64,000 bases of DNA from Bradyrhizobium lupini (lineage in GTDB: Bacteria; Pseudomonadota; Alphaproteobacteria; Rhizobiales; Xanthobacteraceae), in NCBI RefSeq assembly GCF_040939785.1, contig NZ_CP162553.1, positions 2,976,001 through 3,040,000 on the forward strand. The letters run 5' to 3'. Positions 34,104-42,734 of the stretch are shown piece after piece. Within the stretch, counting starts at the first letter, position 1. Every line of letters begins with the position of its first letter. The translations under genes and the position numbers were made by a program. Under the pieces are notes generated by a model. It had not been told where the DNA came from, searched no databases, and saw only the letters and a list, made by a program, of their open reading frames with translations.

Positions 34104-35089
34104 GGGCGGTCTGGTACGAGGAGACAGGACCGGCGGCGGACGTCCTCACCTATGGTGAGATGGCCACGCCGGTCGCAGGTCCAGGCGAAGTTCGTATTCG
34201 CCTGGAAGCCTCCGGCGTCAATCCGGCCGATGTCGGCCGGCGCGGGGGCGGCTATCGCGCCAAGGAATTTTCGCGCGTCATTCCGAACAGCGATGGCGCG
34301 GGCTTTATCGACCAGATCGGCGATGGCGCGACGCGGTTCAAGATCGGCGACAGGGTCTGGCTGTTCAACGGCCAGCGCAACGGCCGCGCCTTTGGCACCG
34401 CGGCCGAATATATCGCGCTTGCCGAGCATCTGGTGACGCCGTTGCCGGACAATCTCTCTTTTGCGCAAGGCGCGACGCTGGGCATTCCCGCAATGACGGC
34501 GTGGTGCTCCCTGTTTGCGGACGGGCCGATCGTCGGCAAGTCGGTGCTGGTCACCGGCGGCGCGGGTGCAGTCGGGCATTACGCCGTGCAACTCGCGAAA
34601 TGGGGCGGCGCGCAGGTGATCGCGACCGTCAGCTCGGCGATAAAAGGCGAGCATGCGCGACAAGCCGGTGCCGATCTCGTGGTCAATTACAGGGACGAAG
34701 ATGTCGTTGCCAAGGCCATGGCCTTCACCGGCGGACGCGGGGTCGACCAATTGGTCGATGTCGATTTCGGCGGCAACATCGCGACGACCCTGAAATTGAT
34801 GGCCATGAATTCGACAATCGCGGTCTACGCCACGAACGGCAACCGCACGCCGACCGTGCCGATGCGCGAGCTGATGGAGAAGTGCATTACGCTCCGCTCG
34901 CTCGTCTTGTTCGCGCTGCCGCCGGCGCTGCTTGCGGCGGCGCAGGCCGACATCTCGAAATGGCTGGCAGCGGGGCCGCGAATCCACAATGTCGCGGCGC
35001 AGTTTGCGCTGTCGGAGACGGCGCAGGCCCATGTCGCCGTCGAGAAAGGCGACAAGCTCGGCACCGTGGTGGTCGACTGCGCGCGCTGA
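34100..35089 (+). CDS. NADPH:quinone oxidoreductase-like MDR dehydrogenase
   Basis: 329 residues from a GTG at 34100 that shares two bases with the stop codon of the preceding SDR gene. Medium-chain dehydrogenase fold: EVRIRLEASGVNPADVGRRGG, the nucleotide-binding VLVTGGAGAVGHYAVQLAKWGG (about 151-172) and TLRSLVLFALP. It lacks the catalytic zinc Cys/His set of alcohol dehydrogenases, placing it with zeta-crystallin-type quinone oxidoreductases. Acts on quinones or alpha,beta-unsaturated carbonyls with NADPH. Coupling with the SDR suggests a shared substrate route. Confidence 0.88.
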   Translation: MRAVWYEETGPAADVLTYGEMATPVAGPGEVRIRLEASGVNPADVGRRGGGYRAKEFSRVIPNSDGAGFIDQIGDGATRFKIGDRVWLFNGQRNGRAFGTAAEYIALAEHLVTPLPDNLSFAQGATLGIPAMTAWCSLFADGPIVGKSVLVTGGAGAVGHYAVQLAKWGGAQVIATVSSAIKGEHARQAGADLVVNYRDEDVVAKAMAFTGGRGVDQLVDVDFGGNIATTLKLMAMNSTIAVYATNGNRTPTVPMRELMEKCITLRSLVLFALPPALLAAAQADISKWLAAGPRIHNVAAQFALSETAQAHVAVEKGDKLGTVVVDCAR

Positions 35090-35101
35090 TATCGGCCGGA
35101 A

Positions 35102-35578
35102 TCACCGCTGCTTGGTGATCTCGTCTTCGTCCCGCTGGCTTGGAGCGGATGAATCGGCCACCAGGTCTCCGTCGGTCCAGTCGACGCCGAATTCATCGAG
35201 CCCGTCGGCGAGCAGATCGCCCAGCATCGGCTCACCGAGCAGATAATGCGCCGTCTCGCGCCGGGGACTGCGATACTCCGCGCGTGCCTCCACGGCGCGT
35301 GCGCGCAAATCGTCCCAATCGTCGATCGTGCCGTCGCCGCGGCCGAGCCAGGTCAGCGCGACGAGATCGATCTGCTCGTCCTCGTTCATGGCCACGATGA
35401 AACTTCCGAGTTCGTTGACGACCGGATCGGAGCCGTCATCCTCGAGGACGTCGACCGCATCGTCATCAGTCGCATTCGAGCCGGAATCCGGATCGGAATC
35501 CGCCTGCTTGACGTCGAATTCACGCGCCTTTTCGATGATGAAGGCGACCTTCTCCGCGGAAATCGCAAGCTCTGGCAT
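35102..35578 (-). CDS. DUF3775 domain-containing protein
   Basis: 158 residues from the ATG at 35578. The opening MPELAISAEKVAFIIEKAREFDVK, an acidic linker (PDSGSNATDDDAVDVLEDDG), and NEDEQIDLVALTWLGRGDGTIDDWDDLRA match DUF3775, a small alphaproteobacterial family of unknown function. The tail after about residue 110 (YLLGEPMLGDLLADGLDEFG) is also family-typical. Soluble and strongly acidic. It converges with the quinone oxidoreductase gene with a 12-base gap. Confidence 0.85.
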   Translation of the reverse strand: MPELAISAEKVAFIIEKAREFDVKQADSDPDSGSNATDDDAVDVLEDDGSDPVVNELGSFIVAMNEDEQIDLVALTWLGRGDGTIDDWDDLRARAVEARAEYRSPRRETAHYLLGEPMLGDLLADGLDEFGVDWTDGDLVADSSAPSQRDEDEITKQR

Positions 35579-35714
35579 GGCTGGCCCTTTGTCTTTCCCT
35601 GGGTTCCCGCGATAACGCCGCACGGCGTCAGATGATCCATTGCGCCTGAGGGCGAAACTGCGCATGTTCCCCCGCAAAGCAAGAACATCAAACAAGAACA
35701 TGGGGATGCGCCGG

Positions 35715-36563
35715 ATGCAGTGGAAAGTCGGCAGGGTCAAGATCACCAAACTCGTCGAGATGGAGACGGTGGGTTCAACCCGCTTCATCCTCCCGGCAGC
35801 AACCAACGATGAAATCCGGAAGCTGCCCTGGCTGATCCCGCATTTCGCCACGGAAGAAGGCCGGCTGAAAATGTCGATCCATTCGCTGGTGCTCGAAACT
35901 CCTTCGCGCCGCATCGTGGTCGATACCGGACTTGGCAACGACAAGCAGGGCCGCAACGTCCCGACCTGGAACAATCGCACCACACCATTCCTGGAGACGA
36001 TGATTGCGGCGGGCTTTCCGCCCGACAGCATCGATACCGTGCTGTGCACGCATCTTCATGTCGATCATGTCGGCTGGAACACGAAATGGGTCGACGGCAA
36101 ATGGGTGCCGAGCTTCCCCAACGCGCGCTACGTCTTCGGCAAGACCGAATACCAGCACTGGCGCGACCACTCCACCGAGCCGGACAAGCAGGCCGTGTTT
36201 GTCGATTCCGTGAAGCCGATCGTCGATGCCGGCCGGGCGGAGTTGGTCGCGAGCGACCACCGGCTCAGCGAGGAGATCAGCATGATCCCAACCCCCGGCC
36301 ACAGCCCCGGGCATATGAGCGTTCTGATCCGGTCGGACGGCGAGCAGGGACTGCTGACGGGCGACGTCGCCCATCATCCCTGCCAGATGGCGCATCTCGG
36401 CTGGTCCTCGAACGCGGATTCCGATCAGAGCCAATCTGCCGCGACGCGGCGCGAATTGTTCGGCCGGTTTGCCGACACCCCGACGCTGGTGATCGGCGGG
36501 CACTTTTCGGCCGGGCACATCAAGCGGGATGGGGACGCATTCAGGTTCGAGGCGCTGGCCTAG
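35715..36563 (+). CDS. MBL-fold metallo-hydrolase
   Basis: 282 residues from the ATG at 35715; ATGs at 35700 and 35706 are also in frame, and GGGGAT at 35702 best serves 35715. Intact HLHVDH metal motif (CTHLHVDHVGWNT), later ligands in PTPGHSPGHM, TGDVAHH and GGHFSAGH. It belongs to the AttM/AiiB-like branch with DTGLGNDK, which includes lactonases and related hydrolases. A second gene at 39538 is a clear paralogue sharing the HLHVDHVGWNT block. Substrate unknown; lactone hydrolysis is one option. Confidence 0.88.
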   Translation: MQWKVGRVKITKLVEMETVGSTRFILPAATNDEIRKLPWLIPHFATEEGRLKMSIHSLVLETPSRRIVVDTGLGNDKQGRNVPTWNNRTTPFLETMIAAGFPPDSIDTVLCTHLHVDHVGWNTKWVDGKWVPSFPNARYVFGKTEYQHWRDHSTEPDKQAVFVDSVKPIVDAGRAELVASDHRLSEEISMIPTPGHSPGHMSVLIRSDGEQGLLTGDVAHHPCQMAHLGWSSNADSDQSQSAATRRELFGRFADTPTLVIGGHFSAGHIKRDGDAFRFEALA

Positions 36564-36593
36564 TCTCGTGCCCCGGACGAACCTCCCGAATCG

Positions 36594-36618
36594 AGAGGGC
36601 TGCAATGCGCCCTCTTTG
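36594..36618 (+). terminator. Probable terminator after MBL hydrolase
   Basis: Stem AGAGGGC (36594-36600) / GCCCTCT (36609-36615) with an 8-base loop, followed by TT then GAG; weak U-run, 31 bases past the stop codon. Confidence 0.55.
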
Positions 36619-36691
36619 AGCGGTTGAATTTCCCGCCGCCCTGTTCCATGAAGCTGTTTAACCGATCGGTCCATTCCAGGGAGAAACGAGA

Positions 36692-37534
36692 ATGAAGCTT
36701 GTTCGTTATGGCGAGAAGGGTGCGGAAAAGCCCGGCCTGATCGACAAATCCGGCCAGTTGCGGGACCTGTCGGCGCATGTGAAGGACCTGACCGGCGAGG
36801 CCTATTCGCCCGAGAGCCTGAAGAAGCTGGCGGCGCTCGATCCGGCCTCGCTGCCCGCCGTCTCCGGCAAGCCGCGGTTCGGCGCCCCCGTTATCGGCAT
36901 GTCGAAATTCGTGGCGATCGGCCTCAACTACAGCGACCACGCCAAGGAGACCGGCGCGGAAATCCCGAGCGAGCCGATCATTTTCATGAAGGCCAACACC
37001 TCGCTGTCCGGCCCGAACGACGCCATCGAGAAGCCGCGCGGCTCGACCAAGCTCGACTGGGAGGTCGAGATCGCCGCGATCATCGGCACGCGCGCAAAAT
37101 ACGTTTCGGAAGCCGACGCGCTCAACCACGTCGCCGGCTACTGCGTCTGCAACGACGTCTCCGAGCGCGCCTTCCAGATCGAGCGCCTGGGTCAGTGGAC
37201 CAAGGGCAAGTCGCACGACACGTTCGGCCCGCTCGGTCCCTGGCTCGCCACCAAGGACGAGATCAAGGACGTGCAGAACCTGCCGATGTGGCTCGACGTG
37301 AACGGCCAGCGCCGTCAGACCGGCTCGACCAAGACCATGATCTTCTCGATGGCCAAGTGCATCTCCTATGTCTCGCAGTTCATGACGCTGCTGCCGGGCG
37401 ACATCATCACGACAGGCACCCCGCCCGGCGTCGGCCTCGGCATGAAGCCGCCGACCTTCCTCAATGTCGGCGACGTCATCACGCTCGGCATCGAGGGCCT
37501 CGGCGAGCAGCGCCAGGAGATCGTCGCGGCGTAA
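36692..37534 (+). CDS. Fumarylacetoacetate hydrolase family protein
   Basis: 280 residues with a GGGAGAAA ribosome site. N-terminal small domain MKLVRYGEKGAEKPGLID, then the FAH core: GLNYSDHAKETG (about 74-85), metal ligands in LDWEVEIAAIIG (two Glu) and CNDVSER (Asp), and TTGTPPGVG. It resembles ureidoglycolate lyase/acylpyruvate hydrolase-type enzymes that cleave C-C bonds or decarboxylate 2-keto acids in aromatic breakdown, with Mg2+. A GST gene follows beyond a repeat; FAH/GST pairs occur in homogentisate-type routes, but maleylacetoacetate isomerase features are not evident in that GST. Confidence 0.88.
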   Translation: MKLVRYGEKGAEKPGLIDKSGQLRDLSAHVKDLTGEAYSPESLKKLAALDPASLPAVSGKPRFGAPVIGMSKFVAIGLNYSDHAKETGAEIPSEPIIFMKANTSLSGPNDAIEKPRGSTKLDWEVEIAAIIGTRAKYVSEADALNHVAGYCVCNDVSERAFQIERLGQWTKGKSHDTFGPLGPWLATKDEIKDVQNLPMWLDVNGQRRQTGSTKTMIFSMAKCISYVSQFMTLLPGDIITTGTPPGVGLGMKPPTFLNVGDVITLGIEGLGEQRQEIVAA

Positions 37535-37556
37535 GCCGCGGCCAGCGCACACTCGT

Positions 37557-37646
37557 CGTCATGCCCGGGCTTGTCCCGGGCATCCACGTCTCACAGTCTA
37601 TCCACGCGGACGCGCGTGGATGGCCGGGTCAAGCCCGGCCATGACG
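37557..37646. repeat. Nested inverted repeat, family A copy 2
   Basis: Arms 37557-37588 and 37615-37646 (32 bases each). The left arm is identical to the reverse complement of the right arm of copy 1 (5021-5052); the right arm differs by one base from the reverse complement of the left arm of copy 1. So each copy carries one arm of each variant. It sits between the FAH-family and GST genes on the same strand. Confidence 0.88.
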
Positions 37647-37690
37647 GACGAGACACCATTTGCTCAAGACCGATCGCAGGGAATTGTCCC

Positions 37691-38302
37691 ATGAAGCTCA
37701 CCTTCTCCCCCGCCTCGCCCTTTGCCCGCAAGGTGCGCATCGCCGCGATCGAGCTCGGGCTGATCGACAAGATCGAACTCACGCCGGCGAGCGTCGCGCC
37801 CGGCACGGCCAACGAGGACTATTCACGCATCACGCCGCTGAAAAAGCTGCCGGTGCTGATCACCAATGACGGCGACGTCATCCTGGACTCGTATGTCATC
37901 GTCGAATATCTCAATGAGATGGCCGGCGGCAGCCTGATCCCCGATTACGGTCCGCGGCGCTGGAAGGCCAAGACCAATCATTCCCTGATCAACGGCATGC
38001 TCGATTCCATGCTGCTGTGCCGCTACGAGAAGATGGTGCGGCCGCAGGGCCTGCAATGGCAGGCGTGGTCGGACGACCATTGGAACCGGGCCTGGACCGG
38101 CATGGCGCGCTTCGAGAACATGCCCGATGTCCTCAACGGTCCGTTCGACATCTCGCAGATCGGCCTCGTCTGCGTGCTCGGCTATGCCGACTTCCGCTTC
38201 GCCGATTGCGGCTGGCGCAAGGCCTATCCGAAGCTCGACGCGTTCCACCAGAAAATGCTGGAGCGGCCCTCCGTGAAGATCTCAGTGCCGCCAGCGGCGT
38301 AG
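37691..38302 (+). CDS. Glutathione S-transferase family protein
   Basis: 203 residues from the ATG at 37691. N-terminal thioredoxin-like domain MKLTFSPASPFARKVRIAAIELGL with the cis-Pro segment LKKLPVLITNDGDVILDSYVIVEYL. The helical domain from about residue 85 contains the GST_C segment QIGLVCVLGYADFRF. It is the third GST in this window and the only one not beside a WYL regulator. It is 156 bases downstream of the FAH-family gene with a repeat between them. Confidence 0.9.
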   Translation: MKLTFSPASPFARKVRIAAIELGLIDKIELTPASVAPGTANEDYSRITPLKKLPVLITNDGDVILDSYVIVEYLNEMAGGSLIPDYGPRRWKAKTNHSLINGMLDSMLLCRYEKMVRPQGLQWQAWSDDHWNRAWTGMARFENMPDVLNGPFDISQIGLVCVLGYADFRFADCGWRKAYPKLDAFHQKMLERPSVKISVPPAA

Positions 38303-38324
38303 TATCGCGACGGCGGGGAGAAGG

Positions 38325-39521
38325 ATGATGCTCGATCGCTTCCCCCGCCTCGGCATTCTCGGCGCGAGCCTCATGCTCGCGTTGACCGTCTCAACCACTT
38401 CCGTGCAAGCCGACGGCATGGTGCCTGGACAGCGAAACCTCGCCTGCGAACCGCCATCGTCAACCGACGACGGCTGGATGACTGCGTCGCCCGACAGCGT
38501 CGGCATGGACGGCGCGCAACTTTGCGGCATCGCCGCCCGACTCGGGCAACGCGCGACTTCGGTCCATTCGGTTGTCGTCGCGCGCCACGGCAAGCTCGTC
38601 TTCGAGCAATACTTCGCCGGCTACGACCAACCCTGGGGACAACCGGAAGGCCAGCGCGAATTCACCGCGACGACGAAGCACGACATCCGTTCGGCATCGA
38701 AGAGCATCGTTTCGCTGCTCGTCGGCATCGCGATCGATCGCAAGCTGATCGAAGGCGTCGACGAGCCTGTGCTCAAGTTCTTCCCCGATCATCAGGCGGT
38801 GAAGCAAGCGGGCTGGGAGGCCATCACGCTGCGCCATCTGCTGACGATGTCCTCGGGAATGAAATGGGACGAGGCGCGAGCATGGACCGATCCGAACAAC
38901 GACGAGCCGCATCTCACCTTTGAAGCCGATCCGATCAGCTATGTGCTCGCAAGACCGATCGCCGCACCGCCGGATGTACTCTGGACCTATAATGGCGGCG
39001 GGACTGAACTGCTCGGCAACATCCTCGAACGCGTCTCGGGCAAGCCGCTAGAGACGTTTGCGCGCGAGGTGCTGTTCCAGCCGCTCGGGATCACCGATTT
39101 CGAGTGGAAGGCCTACCCGAAGAACGGCAAGATCGCGGCGGCCGCCGGCCTGCGCTTGCGTCCGCGAGATGCCGCCAAGCTCGGCCAGCTCGTGCTCGAT
39201 CGCGGCCAGTGGAACGGCCAACAAATCGTCTCGGCCTATTGGATTGCACAATCGATCGCGCCGCGCTTCCAGGCGATCGGCTATTTCGGCGGCACGCTGT
39301 TCTACGGCTATCAATGGTGGATGGGCCGCTCGCTGGCCGGCGGGATGGAAATCAAATGGGTTGGCGCCTTCGGCTGGGGCGGACAACGCATTTTCATCGT
39401 GCCTGAGCTTGACCTCGTCATGATGACCACCGCTGCCCAATACGGCCAGCCGAAGGAAGGGCTGGCCGCGATCGACGTCCTCTCCAACATCGTCATTCCG
39501 TCCGTGCGTGACGCACGCTGA
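38325..39521 (+). CDS. Secreted serine hydrolase, beta-lactamase class C/esterase family
   Basis: 398 residues (ATGs at 38325 and 38328 both follow GGGGAG). A signal peptide is present (LGILGASLMLALTVSTTSVQA). The beta-lactamase/D-Ala-D-Ala peptidase fold has the SxxK nucleophile in RSASKSIVSLLVG and the YxN element in WTYNGGGTELLG, with a C-terminal GWGGQR strand. Periplasmic; EstB-like esterases, 6-aminohexanoate-dimer hydrolase-type enzymes and peptidases share this fold, and true beta-lactamase activity is not implied. The stop codon is 16 bases before the MBL hydrolase gene, so the two are probably co-transcribed. Confidence 0.85.
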   Translation: MMLDRFPRLGILGASLMLALTVSTTSVQADGMVPGQRNLACEPPSSTDDGWMTASPDSVGMDGAQLCGIAARLGQRATSVHSVVVARHGKLVFEQYFAGYDQPWGQPEGQREFTATTKHDIRSASKSIVSLLVGIAIDRKLIEGVDEPVLKFFPDHQAVKQAGWEAITLRHLLTMSSGMKWDEARAWTDPNNDEPHLTFEADPISYVLARPIAAPPDVLWTYNGGGTELLGNILERVSGKPLETFAREVLFQPLGITDFEWKAYPKNGKIAAAAGLRLRPRDAAKLGQLVLDRGQWNGQQIVSAYWIAQSIAPRFQAIGYFGGTLFYGYQWWMGRSLAGGMEIKWVGAFGWGGQRIFIVPELDLVMMTTAAQYGQPKEGLAAIDVLSNIVIPSVRDAR

Positions 39522-39537
39522 GTGCAAGGAAGCGAGC

Positions 39538-40407
39538 ATGAGCCTGAAATACGCGGTCGGCGATCTCACCATCCATCGCATCATCGAGCAGGAAACCTCG
39601 TTCGTCCCGGCGCTGGAGATGTTGCCGGGGCTGACACCGGAGCTGCTGGCCGAGAACCGCGCGTGGATGAGGGAGGCGAAAGCCCTGGATGACAGCGACA
39701 CATTGATGCTGTGCTTCCAGTCCTATGTGATCAAGACGCCGCACCACACCATTCTGGTCGACAGCTGCATCGGCAACGACAAGCCGCGGCCGCAGCGCCC
39801 GAAATGGAACATGAAGACCGACGACACCTATCTGCGCGGACTCAACGCTGCCGGATTCTCGCCTCACGACATCGACTTCGTGATGTGCACGCATCTGCAT
39901 GTCGATCACGTCGGCTGGAACACGCGTCTGGAGAACGGCCGCTGGGTGCCGACCTTCCCGAAAGCGCGCTACGTCTTCGCCAAGCAGGAGTTCGATCATT
40001 GGACCGAGCAGAACGCGAAGGCGGAGGTGCCGCCCTTCGCCGACAGCGTGCTGCCGGTGGTCGAGGCCAAACGCCACGAGCTTGTCGGCAACGATCACCA
40101 GATCGGCGACCACGTTCGTATTCTGCCGACGCCGGGCCACACGCCGGGCCATATCGCCATCACGATGGGCCACGGCAGGGATGACGCCGTGTTCTCCGGC
40201 GACCTCATGCACTCGCCGTTGCAGACGCTCTATCCGGAGCTGTCGGTCAAGTTCGACCTCGATCAGGCCAAGGCGGCAACGACGCGCCGCAGCTTCCTGG
40301 AACGCTGTTGCGATACCGACACGTTGTGCTGCACCGCGCATTTCCCCTCGCCGTCCGTTGGGAATATCCGGCGCAAGGGCAGTGGCTTCGTATGCGCGGC
40401 GGTGTAG
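39538..40407 (+). CDS. MBL-fold metallo-hydrolase (paralogue of 35715 gene)
   Basis: 289 residues from the ATG at 39538 with AAGGA upstream. Intact CTHLHVDHVGWNT metal motif, PTPGHTPGHI and SGDLMH; the C-terminal CTAHFPSPSVGNI supplies the last His. It shares long blocks with the gene at 35715 (VDSCIGNDKPRPQ against VDTGLGNDKQGRN; RWVPTFPKARYVF against KWVPSFPNARYVF), indicating gene duplication. It immediately follows the secreted serine hydrolase gene. Substrate unknown. Confidence 0.88.
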   Translation: MSLKYAVGDLTIHRIIEQETSFVPALEMLPGLTPELLAENRAWMREAKALDDSDTLMLCFQSYVIKTPHHTILVDSCIGNDKPRPQRPKWNMKTDDTYLRGLNAAGFSPHDIDFVMCTHLHVDHVGWNTRLENGRWVPTFPKARYVFAKQEFDHWTEQNAKAEVPPFADSVLPVVEAKRHELVGNDHQIGDHVRILPTPGHTPGHIAITMGHGRDDAVFSGDLMHSPLQTLYPELSVKFDLDQAKAATTRRSFLERCCDTDTLCCTAHFPSPSVGNIRRKGSGFVCAAV

Positions 40408-40421
40408 TCGAATGGCGCAAT

Positions 40422-40517
40422 CGTAGGGTGGGCAAAGCGAAGCGTGCCCACCATGCCAAACGCGTTGTAGAATGATGGTGGGCACGGCGCGCGAAGCGCG
40501 CCTTTGCCCACCTTACG
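40422..40517. repeat. Inverted intergenic repeat, family C copy 1
   Basis: Arms 40422-40454 and 40475-40517 with words GGTGGGCAAAG and GAAGCGTGCCCACC on the left, and TGGTGGGCACGG and CTTTGCCCACC on the right. The right arm carries an extra CGCGCGAAGCGCG hairpin. The second copy is at 50959-51046. It lies upstream of the epoxide-hydrolase-like gene. Confidence 0.88.
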
Positions 40518-40541
40518 ATTCCACCCGTGTGGAGAAAGCAA

Positions 40542-41693
40542 ATGACAATGCTCCCCGACATCCCGCTCCCCGCCGGCATCCGCTCACGCTATGTCGACGA
40601 TATCAACGGCCTGCGCATGCATGTGCTGGAGGCCGGCTTCGAGACCAAGGGGCGGCCCTGCACCCTGCTGCTGCACGGCTTTCCCGAGCTTGCCTTCTCC
40701 TGGCGAAAGGTGATGCCGGCGCTGAGCTCGGCTGGCTATCACGTGATCGCGCCGGACCAGCGCGGCTATGGCCGGACGACGGGATGGAGCGCGGAGTATG
40801 ACGGCGATCTCGCGCCCTTTTCGCTCTTCAACCTGGTGCGGGATGCGCTCGGGCTGGTGTCGGCGTTCGGCTACAGGCAAGTCGACGTGGTCGGACATGA
40901 TTTCGGCAGCCCAGTCGCGGCCTGGTGCGCGCTGATGCGGCCCGACGTATTTCGTTCGGTGACGATGATGAGCGCGCCATTCGGCGGAGCGCCGCCGCTG
41001 CCGTTCAACACGGTCGACACGCCGGTAAAGCCAGCGGCCGAAGACCCCGTGCATCGCGAGCTCGCCGCCTTGCCGCGTCCACGCAAGCATTATCAATGGT
41101 ACTATGCGACACGCCCGGCCAATGCCGACATGCACCGCGCGCCACAGGGCGTGCATGATTTCCTGCGCGCCTACTATCATCACAAGAGCGCGGACTGGAC
41201 CGACAACAAGCCATATCCGCTGAAATCCTGGTCGGCGAACGAGCTTGCGAAGCTGCCGACCTATTATGTGATGGACCTGAACGAGACCATGGCCGAGACG
41301 GTCGCGAAGGAGATGCCCTCGCAGGCCGCAATCGCCGCCAATCAATGGCTGCCCGACCGCGAGCTCGGCTACTACGGCGCCGAATATGGCCGCACTGGAT
41401 TCCAGGGCGGCCTGCAATGGTACCGCTGCGGCACATCGGGCGCATTCAACAGCCAGCTCCAATTGCTGGCCGGCCGCAACATCGACATCCCCTCCTGCTT
41501 CATCTCGGGCAAGCAGGATTGGGGCACCTATCAGCGTCCCGGCGTATTCGAGGCCATGCAGGCGCGGGCCTGCACGAAGCTGCTGGGCTGCCACCTCGTC
41601 GATGGCGCCGGTCACTGGGTGCAGCAGGAGCAGCCGGCCGAGGTGAGCCGCCTGCTGCTCGATTTCCTGGCGAAGAGCCGCGGCGTGGTTTGA
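40542..41693 (+). CDS. Alpha/beta hydrolase, epoxide hydrolase-like
   Basis: 383 residues from the ATG at 40542, with GGAG 7 bases upstream. Epoxide-hydrolase features: oxyanion HGFPELAFSWRKVMPAL, the nucleophile Asp in VVGHDFGSPVAAW, cap-domain Tyr residues (QWYYATRP, RAYYHHKS), and the catalytic His in VDGAGHWVQQEQP. It hydrolyses an epoxide or ester to release a diol or acid in the cytoplasm. Its stop codon overlaps the candidate -35 box of the mbfA promoter. No close operon partner upstream, only the family C repeat. Confidence 0.87.
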   Translation: MTMLPDIPLPAGIRSRYVDDINGLRMHVLEAGFETKGRPCTLLLHGFPELAFSWRKVMPALSSAGYHVIAPDQRGYGRTTGWSAEYDGDLAPFSLFNLVRDALGLVSAFGYRQVDVVGHDFGSPVAAWCALMRPDVFRSVTMMSAPFGGAPPLPFNTVDTPVKPAAEDPVHRELAALPRPRKHYQWYYATRPANADMHRAPQGVHDFLRAYYHHKSADWTDNKPYPLKSWSANELAKLPTYYVMDLNETMAETVAKEMPSQAAIAANQWLPDRELGYYGAEYGRTGFQGGLQWYRCGTSGAFNSQLQLLAGRNIDIPSCFISGKQDWGTYQRPGVFEAMQARACTKLLGCHLVDGAGHWVQQEQPAEVSRLLLDFLAKSRGVV

Positions 41694-41718
41694 CCCGGGA
41701 ACCCAAGCGCCCTATATA
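41690..41718 (+). promoter_or_regulatory. Sigma-70-type promoter of mbfA
   Basis: TTGACC (41690-41695), 17-base spacer, TATATA (41713-41718): near-consensus hexamers at optimal spacing. The -35 overlaps the stop codon of the upstream gene and the -10 abuts the Irr-like palindrome. Confidence 0.75.
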
Positions 41719-41738
41719 GTTTAGAATTATTCTAAACT
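41718..41738. promoter_or_regulatory. Iron control element (ICE), predicted Irr binding site
   Basis: Perfect palindrome: AGTTTAGAAT (41718-41727), central T, ATTCTAAACT (41729-41738). The core TTTAGAA/TTCTAAA matches the ICE motif recognised by Irr in Bradyrhizobium and other Rhizobiales, and mbfA is a known Irr-repressed gene there. It lies directly on the expected transcription start, fitting repression under iron limitation. Confidence 0.88.
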
Positions 41739-41755
41739 AATCAGACAGGGCCGCC

Positions 41756-42727
41756 GTGAAGAATTTTGCCGATCTGACCGAGCGCGAGGTGCTTGCGGTC
41801 GCAATCTCCTCCGAGGAGGAGGACAGCCGCATCTACATGAACTTCGCCGAAGACTTGAAGGAGCGCTATCCGGACTCCGCCAAGATCTTCGAGCAGATGG
41901 CCGAGGAAGAGCGCGGCCATCGCCACATGCTGCTGGAAATGTACGAGCAGCGCTTCGGTCCGCATTTGCCCCCGATCCGCCGCGAGGACGTCAAAGGCTT
42001 CCTGCGCCGCCGTCCGGTCTGGCTCACCAAAAACCTGTCGCTCGACACCATCCGCAAGGAGGTCGAGACAATGGAATTGCAGGCCGAGCGCTTTTACGTG
42101 AAGGCCGCTGAACAGGCGCAGGATGTCGGCGTGCGCCGCCTGCTCGGCGATCTGGCCGAGGCCGAGAAGGGCCACGAAGAGGTGGCGGCGAAGCTGACGG
42201 ATCGGATCCTGAGTTCAGACGTGCGCGCCGAGGAAGACCGCACCAACCGGCGCATGTTCGTGCTGCAATATGTGCAGCCAGGTCTCGCCGGCCTGATGGA
42301 CGGCTCCGTCTCGACGCTGGCGCCGCTGTTTGCGGCTGCCTTCGCCACGCATCAGAATTGGCAAACATTTCTGGTCGGCCTCGCCGCCTCGATCGGTGCC
42401 GGCATCAGCATGGGCTTTGCGGAAGCGCTGTCCGACGACGGCTCGCTGACCGGGCGTGGTTCGCCCTGGCTGCGCGGTCTCACCTGCGGCTTGATGACGA
42501 CGCTCGGCGGGCTTGGGCACACCCTGCCCTATCTCGTGCCCGATAGCTGGGCCAACGCATTCTGGATCGCGACGGGAATCGCCGGAATTGTCGTGTTCTT
42601 CGAATTGTGGGCGATCGCCTTCATCCGCGCGCGCTACATGGACACGCCGTTCCTCCAGGCCGTGTTCCAGATCGTGCTCGGCGGCGCGATCGTGCTGGCG
42701 GTGGGGATATTGATCGGAGCGGCGTAG
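41756..42727 (+). CDS. mbfA: Membrane-bound ferritin MbfA (erythrin-VIT1 iron exporter)
   Basis: 323 residues from a GTG at 41756. The N-terminal ferritin-like erythrin domain (1-150) has di-iron ligands including two ExxH motifs (EEERGH and EAEKGH) and [11 protein letters not shown]. The C-terminal VIT1/CCC1-like membrane domain (about 165-323) begins [23 protein letters not shown] and has about five helices. In Bradyrhizobium and Agrobacterium MbfA exports iron and protects against iron and peroxide stress, repressed by Irr at low iron. The promoter and ICE here fit exactly. Confidence 0.95.
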   Translation: MKNFADLTEREVLAVAISSEEEDSRIYMNFAEDLKERYPDSAKIFEQMAEEERGHRHMLLEMYEQRFGPHLPPIRREDVKGFLRRRPVWLTKNLSLDTIRKEVETMELQAERFYVKAAEQAQDVGVRRLLGDLAEAEKGHEEVAAKLTDRILSSDVRAEEDRTNRRMFVLQYVQPGLAGLMDGSVSTLAPLFAAAFATHQNWQTFLVGLAASIGAGISMGFAEALSDDGSLTGRGSPWLRGLTCGLMTTLGGLGHTLPYLVPDSWANAFWIATGIAGIVVFFELWAIAFIRARYMDTPFLQAVFQIVLGGAIVLAVGILIGAA

Positions 42728-42734
42728 GACGCCT

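Noticed and set aside
38325..39521. Beta-lactamase resistance gene
   Set aside because: The SxxK and YxN motifs are shared by esterases and peptidases; the KTG-type third motif is not clear and no AmpR-like regulator is adjacent.
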